DNA of 64,000 nucleotides from Acanthornis magna. Taxonomy: Eukaryota > Chordata > Aves > Passeriformes > Acanthizidae. How positions within the stretch are numbered: the stretch's first letter is position 1; the number at the start of each line of letters is the position of its first letter. Made by a program: the position numbers and the translations under genes. The DNA is taken from the NCBI GenBank assembly GCA_036785705.1, contig JAWUZG010000018.1, forward strand, positions 5,119,501-5,183,500, read 5' to 3'. The notes under the pieces were generated by a model, which saw only the letters and a program-made list of their open reading frames with translations, was not told the DNA's origin and ran no database searches. Shown here one piece after another: positions 10,001-19,724 of this stretch.

Positions 10001-12417
10001 ACTGGTTGAAGCTCTTTAAGTTTAAAGCTCCTTTTAATGGAATTGAGCATACAAGAAGTACTGATTTAATGAAGTGGTAAAATTTATGTTTGGTATTTTT
10101 CAGCAAAATAGATTAAGGAACAAAAGTGCAGCAATTCAGTAGTTTAAATTGAAAGAAAAATTGAATCCTATACCTAAGAAAAAACTTATGTGTCACATCA
10201 CCCTTCTGCTTTAAGCCTCTTCCCTGACTCCTTGACTCTCTTCTAAAATAGTAGCTGTCAGGACATCACTTGAACAAGGTTCTTGTTAATCTGACAGTTG
10301 TTATAATCCACTCACACCCTAGAGCTGCACAGTTTATTGTGCCGAGTTATATTTTAATTCTTGTTCACTCATAACAACAGGTTCCTCAAAATGGCTTTAC
10401 ATGCTTCTAAATTTTCACAGTGTTGGCAGTGTTTTGGCACAGGCCAGTTAAAAACAAGAAATACAACCTAAAAATTCACATGACCCAATTACTGACCCAA
10501 AGCAGAAAAATCTTGAAGCTGACAAGTCAACCTGATCTGAAAACTGACAGCCATATAGACCAGCTCAGGTAGTTTTGTGGCAATTATAGAAATGAGTTGT
10601 CTCTAGAACTAAATATTAACTGTATGTGAAGTGGTTTAGAAGTCACTAACACATCCATCAGCTTGTTAAATATGGAGTTTTTTTAAACTATTTGTTCAGA
10701 ACTATCTTCTAATGAAACACTAGCAGTCTTCTATCTGATTCTAAGCACTTTGATACTGCTAGATTAATATCAAATTAGTCCCTGTTAGTCTGAGCCCAAT
10801 AGATTAAAAAAGGAGTATTTTGTTCCAGCAATATGAAAAAGGGAATTTTATAATGGATTTCACTATAATCGATTGAAATGAGATTTAATACTTGACTTGC
10901 ATGTGAATTCAGCTTTTAGCAGCTGCAAAAGCTCATTTCTGCCATTTGGTTGTAACCCATTAACTGTACTCACTCAATTTGACTTCCCACAGTTTCTAGG
11001 TGCAACCAGGAGGGAATTTGTCCAGAGTACCAGAGCTCCTAGGGGATATTTGGGAGCAGCAGGGCTGGAGCTGGACCCAAATCTTCAATGTAGGTCTATG
11101 TGCCATCCAGGAGATAAGGCCAAAGCCTAGAACTAAAGACACATCTACAGCATAACTCAGGTCAGGACCGAGTCTAAGCCTAAATGAGATCCCTGGTCCC
11201 ATGGTCAGGGGGTGGGGAGAGGTCCCAGGTGAGGCTGGTCAGGGCCATTAAGGTCCGTTCCTTCTCTCAGGGCAGTGACAGTGAGAAACCAAAGGATGAG
11301 GATGCAGAGTGACTGTAGAGCTCAGCGATTTGTGAGGAATTGTATATGTCCAGATAGTAAACATAGGAAAAAAGGTAAGTCATACCATGTGGAAATCCCA
11401 AATGAGGAAGCAGGACTTGAACTCAGCGGGGTTGTCAAAATCCATGAGGGAAAGCTGAGACGTAATGTAAATCAAAAGAGGGGTTTAAAAACAAACCCCA
11501 ACAATACAGCTAAAAACTAAGAATGGAATCTGATGTGCAAACTGCCCCGGCAAGGGAAGTAGGACTAATGGTACAACGCAGAGGTAAGGCTGAGACACTC
11601 AACAGAAGCTCAGACATGAGTAAATCAGGGCTGTGAAACCATGCTCTCTCTCTCAAAGTCTGCAGGCTTCTTCTCTCTCCTCCCTGTGCTGTTGGGAGTC
11701 TCATGGTGTGTCAGAGATGGTCCCCAGATAAGCCACCACATCACCACTCCCAAGTGACAGAGAGCAGGGCAGTAATTGCATAGACTGCAATTTGTGATGA
11801 CTGAGGTGAAGGTCAATTTCATATTTTTAAATTTTCACTCTTTTTTTTTTTTTTTTCCCAAGAACAAGATCCAACCTCTACTAAAATAGAATGATGCAAA
11901 GTATTCAATGTTTATGAAAACCCAACACTTAATTTGCTGTGCCTCTTATTCTGGTTATCTCCATCCCATGAGTCCATGGTTTATGATACATAGATAATTA
12001 ACATGATGAAACAAATCATCTTTTTACCCACATCATGCTCCATCAAGCACATAGATGGGTCATTGCTGCTAACTCCTCTCCACTGCTCTGCTCATTTGTT
12101 AGATGGAAGGTGTGTGGTGACAGGCATGACAGGAATGTTATTCTTTTGACCAAAATACAATTAATGAAAAGACAGGAAAGTAAACTCATCCACTGCAGTT
12201 TTGGGATACGCTGAAAAAGTCAATCACATCTTTTGCCTTAAGTTTACCTTTACATTTGGGGCCTATGCTGGCTCTCAGTAAATTGGGAAATAAGAAGATG
12301 ATGTTACGGCAGGAGATGTAAAAGTAAATAATGGTTTGGGGATTTTGTTGGTTTTTTGGGTTTGTTATTTTTTTTTTTCCAAAATGCTTCTTTTACTTCC
12401 CAGTGGAGATTCAGTAA
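7078..12417. other. long unique AT-rich spacer, no gene seen
   Basis: No repeat family or RNA gene recognised. An octamer-like ATGCAAAT at 7676-7683 and a related ATGCAAAC near 7729 lie 50 bp apart in a low-repeat stretch (7660-7800) that could be regulatory. The open frame at 9604-9939 (111 codons) is AT-rich, has no domain and is probably chance. A GC-richer pocket at 11000-11280 and a T18 run near 11840 are the only compositional breaks. Confidence 0.5.
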
Positions 12418-12452
12418 CAGAATCACAGAATATGCTGCGTTGGAAGGGACCA
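12418..12452 (-). mobile_element. CR1 / CR1-tailed SINE 3' tail fragment
   Basis: Thirty-five bases matching the CR1-type 3' end read in reverse: CAGAATCACAGAATATGC followed by GTTGGAAGGGACC. The same tail, less well kept, closes the SINE at 32193-32343, so this could be a strongly truncated SINE or a CR1 stub. No further part of either element is recognisable to its right. Confidence 0.75.
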
Positions 12453-13359
12453 AAAATTATTAATAATGCAGAAAAATTGAAGCTTACTGACTGAGCACTG
12501 TCTTCTGTCCAGCTTCAGGAAGGAATCTGGGGTAAAAGCATCTTTATGTGTTATATCTGACAAAAAGGAAAGCTATTCACCAAGACCTGCACTGAGAATG
12601 CACAGGCAATTTTGTTCTGCCGAGTGTTTGACTCCTCTGTCTACATAATGTTCCTCTGACCATTTCTTTGAGTATATGATTGTACCTGATGTGCTTTTCT
12701 GGATGCTTACAACAGGATTAATGTACCTCCAACTGAAGCTGGTGAGCCCTTCAAATGCTCTTATTAAGGTTAACAAGATGGTTTATTCGAATTAAAGTTT
12801 CATGAAAAAAGGAATGCTATTCAGACCTCACATTATATAACAGTTACCTTCTTCAAAATACTTTTAGAAATGTATCCAACTGTGGAACATTTTTAGAGTG
12901 TCTTGTTGCTTCTAAGAACATTAAGAAGTTTTTAAAGTTTGTAAATGGAATTCGAGTTCAACAAGCCTTCTCATTTTAAAAGGTTCAGTGAAAAACATAG
13001 GGCTACAGGACTGAGAACTGTATTTTTGTCTTGCAAAGACTTCCTTCCCATTGACTAGTGATGAGTCTGAGTAGCCTGTCAAATTAATATACACTTCCTA
13101 TGTGGACTTCATTAATCTACACAGAACACATTGTCCATCAATATTAAAAGTACCTTAACAAGGAGAGGGGGTGGACAGGGAGCGGGGTTGTGTCTCATCA
13201 ATTGCAGTGCAGCAGGTCAACATCAATAAATGATTACGGCAAGGAAAAGACTATTTGTACTGTGAGGCTGTTCCTAAACCCATCAATTTAGGGGCTAAGA
13301 ATGAAATGCAATTTTTATATTACTTATCCTTATCTCTGCTTGGTTTAATTTTACTTTCC
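12453..13359. other. unique spacer, no gene seen
   Basis: AT-rich, no repeat or RNA gene recognised. Open frame 12573-12776 (-) shows no domain. Confidence 0.5.
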
Positions 13360-13640
13360 TCTCTCCATCTATTTTCCTCTGCTCTCCTCAGCAGTTGTCA
13401 CTTCTGTCTGGAAAATATATCTGCAGGGATTCAGCTTTTGTCATTCTCCTCTCTCTTTCTTTCCTCCCTTTTCCTTCACAATACTTTTTATCTTTCCTTT
13501 GTAATACATTTCAGCTTCCCTTTTTCTTTCCCCCTCCCCTCCCCTTTGCAGCTTTTTCCCTCCCTCCTTTGCAGATTTTTCCCTCCCTCTTTTGCAGCTT
13601 CCTCCCTCCCCTCCCTTACGTATTTTTCCTCTCTCAGACT
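13360..13640. repeat. polypyrimidine (C/T-rich) tract
   Basis: The plus strand is almost entirely C and T for roughly 280 bases, with the purest part at 13505-13635. The long open frames here (13255-13658 plus, 13441-13755 minus) come from this biased composition: they read as Ser/Leu/Phe/Pro on one strand and Lys/Glu/Arg/Gly on the other. Such tracts can adopt triplex (H-DNA) structures; that is inference. Confidence 0.85.
13545..13613 (+). repeat. 23-bp tandem repeat inside the pyrimidine tract (3 copies)
   Basis: TTTGCAG recurs at 13545, 13568 and 13591, exactly 23 bases apart, each followed by CTTTTTCCCTCCCTCC or a close variant. Every unit looks like a splice acceptor: a pyrimidine run followed by TTTGCAG. 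Confidence 0.88.
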
Positions 13641-13796
13641 CAGTTTCTGATGAAATAACCACTTTACTTTTATAAGATACTGATGGTTTACTTATTTTTT
13701 GAAAGATCAGACTGATGTATAATTTTGGTCTGGTTTTTAGTCTGTAGTAAATCATAAAAATTTTTTGATCGTGTCAGAATTTTCTAAGTTTACCTT

Positions 13797-13837
13797 CCCC
13801 CCCCCCCCCCCTTTTTTCTGGATCTATCTAGATCCAG
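13797..13837. repeat. C15 homopolymer, T-run and perfect 8-bp hairpin
   Basis: Fifteen C residues (13797-13811) are followed by TTTTTT and then CTGGATCT-ATCT-AGATCCAG at 13818-13837, an 8-bp perfect stem with a 4-base loop. The homopolymer length should be treated as uncertain because such runs are prone to sequencing error. Confidence 0.75.
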
Positions 13838-16800
13838 CCATAAAAAATGAACTAGACTTCAGTACAAATTTTCCGTTCTTTGGCCCATATCCCTCTTGGT
13901 TGAACATTTTCAGAAGAGGAAAAGATTTTTCTCATTGAATAGTGAGTAACTGTGGAGATGACATTGTCCCAGCCCCAGGTACCCTGGAACAGAAAGGGAA
14001 CGTGATAAATCTTGCATCAAAAGCAGTTTGTCTGTAGAAAGAGTTGTTGTGAATTCCCGAAGACTTAGAAAGGGGCGAGGAAAGCAGCAGCATGTTACAG
14101 CCACCTGAATGCTGATTCATCAGGCTTAATTAAAAGCCAGTTCTTTAGTACTGAGAGCTATCATCAGAAGGGAAGGAAAAAGGAAACCCCGTGGGTATTC
14201 TCACCTTTTCTTTTTAGCAATTTCCCTGGAACTTTCGCAGGGCAAAACCGAGCTTGCTGAAACCATATAATGAGGGCATCCACACAGTCAGTGCATGCAG
14301 AAAGGGAGGAGCATGATTGCTGCCTTCCTGGATCAAAAATGCTCGAGAGAACAAAAGAGGATGGGAGGTGGGAAGGAAAGTGCAGTTTCAAGGACAGGCT
14401 GCTACTGATAATTCAATTTTTTAATTCTTTTCATAATGAGATTGTTCCTGCTATCCAAATTGAGAAGGTAAGGGCTATCTCTCCCAGCAGAACAGCGACC
14501 AAGCTGTCCAACAAATGATACTTTTGAAAAACAAGCATTTTTTACTGTGTTTTCTTCACTTTATTTCTGGCACAAAAGAGAATCGATTGCAGGGGGGAAG
14601 TTGAGTCCACAGAGTGCACATATATATTTACAGCGTAGCTGTACCTGAAATATGCACTCCAAAGAGCTTCAACTGTAAGCAGACTACAGCAGCAAACTAT
14701 GGTATTATTGTGTGTGCAGATGTGGAGGCCAGCTTGTTGTGCTTGTGGTTTATTAGAAAATGTGGGATATGCTCTTCAAACCAAACAATCCAAAAGTCTT
14801 TCCAAGCTACATTTCATTACTTAAAAAACCCCAGAAATTTGCCATTTTCAGTTGATGCTACCTACGTTAGACTCTGCTAATGCTACTTCATGAGATCCAT
14901 TTTAAATAAAGCTTCCTGTGTATCCCATTTCTGAGCAAAATGAACTGCACTGCACTTGGTCTCCCTGCTTTCCACACCATCACCACAGCTGGGTGGGTGA
15001 CAGGATCTCTCCAGAGCAGATCATGCCCTCCCTTACCGTGCAGCTGCTGTAGCCACCCCGATCTGAGTGGGCAGCAGAGTTTGGGACCTTCCTGGGGTGT
15101 TTCTGCCATAAAATAGTACTAATGACACACAGATCATGTCTCTGGTGTAATCTTAGGTTTCAAAGAATGGTTGTGTGTATCCTTCGGGCTCCCTGCATAC
15201 AAGAGAAAAACACAAGGTTCCTTCCTGCACAATGGGGCTTTTTTGTGATCATTATGAGGGTAAGGAGATGCAGGAATGAAGCAGAGGAGGAGAGAAAATC
15301 TTTCAGTCATCTCTGGGCAAGCATCCTCAGTAAGAACAGACACTCATGAGCTGCTGCAAAGCTGTCAGAGCCCGGGGCAGTTTGGGCTCCTGCTCTGACA
15401 GCAGCAAATGGCAAGAGTGCACAGAATAACTCATTGCCACACATAAACTCTGATTTGTGGCCCCGAAACCATTAGTAAATAACAGGTACAGCAGGATCAT
15501 GTAAAACCCAGGGGAAGTGGTGCCTTTCCCTATCATCATCATTTCACATGTGTGATGAAACTTGGCCAGCTAAGGCTGTTCAGCTGGACATTGAACTTTT
15601 GATAAAGATATCCTTAAAATGTAGCAATTAGTGACAATCTAGGCTAGAATAAGCTCTCACATGAAACATTAGTGCAAGGCACAAACTTAAAAAAAATTGT
15701 CCTCCACACCTGTCACTAAAGCAGAGGAAAAATACCTTGGAAAGATTGTGTAACCATTTAAGCTGCTAATTCATGGATCTTTAATATAAGGCATTTGAAG
15801 CTCTGTGAAAACACAGCATTTTGTGATATTGCAGCCAACAATCTAGTGCTAATATGTAAAATGGTTCCAATGCACCCAAGTTCTCCTTTCAGCTGACTTC
15901 TTAGGAAATATTTTTGAACAAATATTCTATCTGATGCTACATTTTCAGGCTTTGCTGCTTTAGTGTCCCCTCAGAGACTTCTGCAATGTTTCATAAATCC
16001 AGATGATCAGCACAGGTCCTAGGTAAAATGTAATTTGGCACGGGGAACACATTCTTAGAAGAGATGATAGACTTCCAAGATGCTGCTAAGAAAATGATGT
16101 CTGACAGGCTGTTTAGATCTGTGTGAGCTGATCTGTCATCTTCTCAGATTCTTATAAATAGCTGCAGGTGAAAATCAGGGTAAAATGTTAAAATTTGTTC
16201 AGAGCATCCTAGAAGCCACTTTCAAAAAGTGGCTTAGGTGGAAGTTTAAGCTTTTAAGTCTGGTAACCACCTGTCGAAAGTTTCTTTAGTCTAACTTCCT
16301 TAAATGAATAGAAAAGTCTTTATTTATTTACCAGAAGTAAAAAAAAGTGATTACTTTTGGCCACAAAGCATTGCTGAAATGTTGTCTATGAGGACTAAGA
16401 TTTGGAAGTGCTTGCTGAACTGAGAAGGGATGGTAATGGGTAAATGCTCTGACCTTTATAAATTATTAAGTTTGAAACTAAGCATGGAAGAAAACTGCAC
16501 TGGTCTCAGGAAAGAAGCAGTGAACACTTGAATTATTTTTCCTTCTTCCAGAATCTATGCCAGCAACAGGAATTTCCTCAAGCAGTTCCATTGCAGCAGA
16601 TTAGGGGTTTATATTTAATATTCTTGCCTGGGCTGCAAACCAAACCTCATCCTTCTTGCCATTATTTAATATGTTGGCCATCAAAGATTAATTTAAGGAA
16701 TTAAATATTTAGTCAACTTCTTACTGTCCTTTTGTGATACAAGGCTGCATGTGGGTGGAAGGACAAAGATTTAGTACATGAAACCCTGACTTTTGTTTTG

Positions 16801-17599
16801 CAGTTTCTGTTGTATGGCAGCTTGAACATACAAGTTTCACACATCATCGGGGTCACAGAAATGCCACGAAGACCCTGCATGTACACCAATGTTTCAGGCT
16901 TTCCCTGAGCACTGTGGAAACACATCAGCTGATCCCTGGAAAAGTCTTGTATGTGTGAAGTTTTGAAAAAAAAATTTCTGAACTCTAAAGGGAGGAAAAA
17001 AAAAAAGAAAAGAAAAGTAAGGCTGAGGAATCTGGGGACTCTGGGAGATATCCCTCTAACTGGTCTTTATTAATTATAGTTTTGTTCTGTTTTGTTTCTG
17101 TGGCTATTCGCATACATTTACTGAGCACAGCAGCACTATTTTCCTTGTTCTGGTTTTGTCTTAGAAAACCATGAATGTAAAAACTGATGTAAAACTGATG
17201 TAAAACAGTTTATCTAAAAGCAAGGTGGCTTAATTATGCTTATGCTTTATCTTTAATAGGTGGGTTTAGGATAAGCATTTTTGTTTTGTAGCAACTTGCA
17301 AGTTTCCTTTGCCACTGTAGCCGTAATTGCTCATGCGCTGATTACCTGTCACACGAACATTCAATTCCACAGAGGGATGGGGAAGGCTGTGCTTAAAAAC
17401 AACCAATGTGTTTGGGACACTCAGCAAAACATCCAGGAACCTGTTTTTTGAGGCTGATTTATGCCTATTTTGAGGCAGATCCTCACACAGTGCAGAGCAG
17501 TCCTGAGCTGATCTCAACAGAGCTCTTTGGTTTGGTGGGGCTCAGAATCTGAACCAAGCACGTGTGATTCTCTCCTGGTGCTGATGAATTATCACCACT
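13838..17599. other. unique spacer, no gene seen
   Basis: No repeat family recognised. The 14150-14500 stretch keeps several CpGs in AT-rich context. A small perfect hairpin lies at 16213-16235 (separate entry). A purine run (AAAAGAAAAG) lies near 16996-17017, and a short triplication of TGTAAAACTGA lies near 17177-17207. Open frames are short and overlapping. Confidence 0.5.
16213..16235. repeat. perfect 10-bp hairpin
   Basis: AAGCCACTTT (16213-16222), loop CAA, then AAAGTGGCTT (16226-16235). The stem is too short for a microRNA precursor, and no longer stem extends it. Confidence 0.7.
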
Positions 17600-17641
17600 G
17601 TGCCTGAGGAAGGCTGTCCTTGTCTCCCTCTCTCTTTGCAG

Positions 17642-17855
17642 CCCAGTGACCCTACAATGCACTGCCTCTTTGCTTTTGTTGAAGGTTATCCGTGCAGGGG
17701 TAGCTGGATTTATGGCTGGGTGTCACTCCCTGTGGGAGCTGTGACACCACAGGCTTGGTGGCAGCAAGAGCACAGTGGCACTGGCATTGCTGTCACCTCC
17801 CCCCCAGCACCAGAGCCCCTGGGCTCCCCCAGCTCAGCCCACGCTGCCATCCCAG
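17642..17855 (+). other. possible exon bracketed by splice signals (unconfirmed)
   Basis: A very good acceptor lies at 17615-17641 (pyrimidine run ending CTCTCTTTGCAG) and CCCAG|GTACTG forms a donor at 17856. The 214 bases between are GC-rich and one frame is open throughout (part of 17600-17944). The predicted peptide is rich in Pro, Ser, Ala and Gly with several Trp, and I recognise no domain. It could be an exon of an unknown transcript, an lncRNA exon, or a chance arrangement in a GC-rich pocket. Confidence 0.18.
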
Positions 17856-18839
17856 GTACTGCTGGCTCTGGATTTGTCTCTGCACACCCAGGGGCTGCTT
17901 TGCTCCTGCAGCATGGGAGCCTGAGGAGACAGGAGTTACTCTGAGCAGTGTTTCCCTGCCAGCAGTGGCTCATCATGCTCTATTGATCCAGCTCGGTCCT
18001 TTCACAGGGCAGCAGGAAACCTTTCCCCGTGCTGCTGCAATAGTTTATAATTTTAAATGCATGGGCCATTTGACTAGCACTCCATCTGTTTGTAGGTTAG
18101 ACTCAGCTCCCTCTGGGTCAGCTTTCTGTCCTCAGCTGTGGATGTAGGTCAGCTGGCTCCATGCAGTATGCTTGTTATCCTTAGAGCATGGGCCCTCACA
18201 CACAACTTCACAGTTTCCCCATCGTTCATAAAAAAGCTCATTTTGTAACACTAGCAAGTGGTTCAGCTGCTTGTGACATTAGCAGTCCTACCAGGATGGT
18301 AACAAAAAATTTTTCAGTGTAAGTATTGCACAGTCATAATGAGGGTGCTTTCAACTGTTTCACTTGAGGGTTTTCCTGACAGTGTTGTGTTAAGGAGACA
18401 CTGATCTCAGCCCTATCAGTGAAATTCATTATCAAGCGTGGCATTTGATGTCCATAAGTCAAAGCACATCCTTCAGCTTTTCTGCTCTGCTCAGAGACTC
18501 TGTCTTCTGATGCTAAACCAAAGATTTACTCATTCCTGCATTCTCAAGAGCCCATCATCAGACCTTTGGAGTTTACATATGAAAAGGATTCTCATAAGCT
18601 TGCACAAGCCTGTTGGGTTCAGATGAAGTACCTGCTCTTTCCTTTATCATATAAATTTGCTACATTGCTCAAATAAGGCAGAGAGTGGTTTACATATGCA
18701 TGTCTTCAGTCTTTAGTCTTAGATAAGTTGCTTAATATGCAATGAATTTTTTTGGCATGAATTCCTAAGAAATTGAGGCTTATGTAATCCTGATGTACAA
18801 GTCCCAAAAGATTTTCCGAAACAGACAGCAGGAACCAGC
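17856..18839. other. unique spacer, no gene seen
   Basis: GC content falls back to the local average by about 18150. Nothing diagnostic. Confidence 0.45.
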
Positions 18840-19222
18840 CAATGGGATCACAAATCAGAAAGCTTATTTTGAGATAAGATAAACTTTACACAGAGAAGGG
18901 GAGTGGTGTGGAGAGAACTTTGCACGAGAGTGCAGGGAGAGTTGCAACTGCCTGTAGGATCATGACGTGGCACAGAGAATTTGGGTGCTGCAGAGCTCCA
19001 TCAGCCAACACTGTGTCTTTCTGTAGTCCCCAGGTAAGTGTCCGTGGAGGAGGTGATGACACTGCCCAGCCTCATGGCAGGGTACAGTCTGTGCTGGGAA
19101 CCCCTTTTCAAGAGCTGAGGTGAAACTAAATGGAAGAATAAACCTCATGAAGCCCCTGTGTCCCTGGGCTCTCCCAGAATCAGCCCAAGATTGTCCACCT
19201 CTTATCTTTCTGACTGCCAACA
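18840..19222 (+). mobile_element. possible decayed LTR (weak)
   Basis: The right half has the order expected of an LTR: GC-richer sequence, AATAAA at 19137-19142, about 80 bases of U5-like sequence, and an end reading GACTGCCAACA at 19212-19222. The CAG|GTAAGT at 19030-19038 is a perfect splice-donor consensus. No matching left end or target duplication was found, so this could equally be unique sequence. Confidence 0.25.
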
Positions 19223-19724
19223 TGGGCCAGCCATGTCACCAACCCAGCTGTGGTTGGGGACACCACCACAAACGCTCTGTACTGTGACATGGCTTCTTCA
19301 TTGCCAGGGTTGTTGCCAGGAGCTTGTGTGGCACCCAGGGACAGAGAGTGGAGCTCCAGTGTTCTCAGAGGACCATCCATGCCCCAGTTAGACCATGACA
19401 GATAGCCTGGATTTGTCTTATCTGCCCCACAGGTCATTGGCAGTTGTCCATTTGGGTGGCCAAGGAGGGAGAGGACAGGTGTGTGCTGTGTTTTGGCAGA
19501 ATCTCTGTCATACCTGGCTGTGAAAGGAGAATTAACAAAAAGAGTGGCCTTCCCTGGGACCATGAGCAGACTCAGCCTCCCTGCACGGGAGGTGAGCCCA
19601 GGCTCACCCTCAGGCTGTCCAGGTGTCACCTCCCTGACCACCAGCAGACACCCATCCCAGGTGAACCATATCACCAACCCTGCTGCAGCTCGGGCTGTCA
19701 CCAGAAAAATCTGAAATATCACTC
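19223..19724. other. GC-richer block with an internal imperfect duplication and a 180-codon minus-strand frame
   Basis: The blocks at about 19232-19270 and 19668-19705 share ATxTCACCAACCC followed by GCTG and a CACC-containing end, so the 180-codon frame (19180-19722, minus) carries a related AGLV-W motif at both ends. No known domain is recognisable and plus-strand frames of similar length overlap it, so it is not called as a gene. It may be old repeat-derived sequence. Confidence 0.35.

Noticed and set aside
13255..13755. 131- and 87-codon plus frames and a 104-codon minus frame
   Set aside because: They follow the C/T-only composition of the pyrimidine tract; amino-acid content is just the strand bias.
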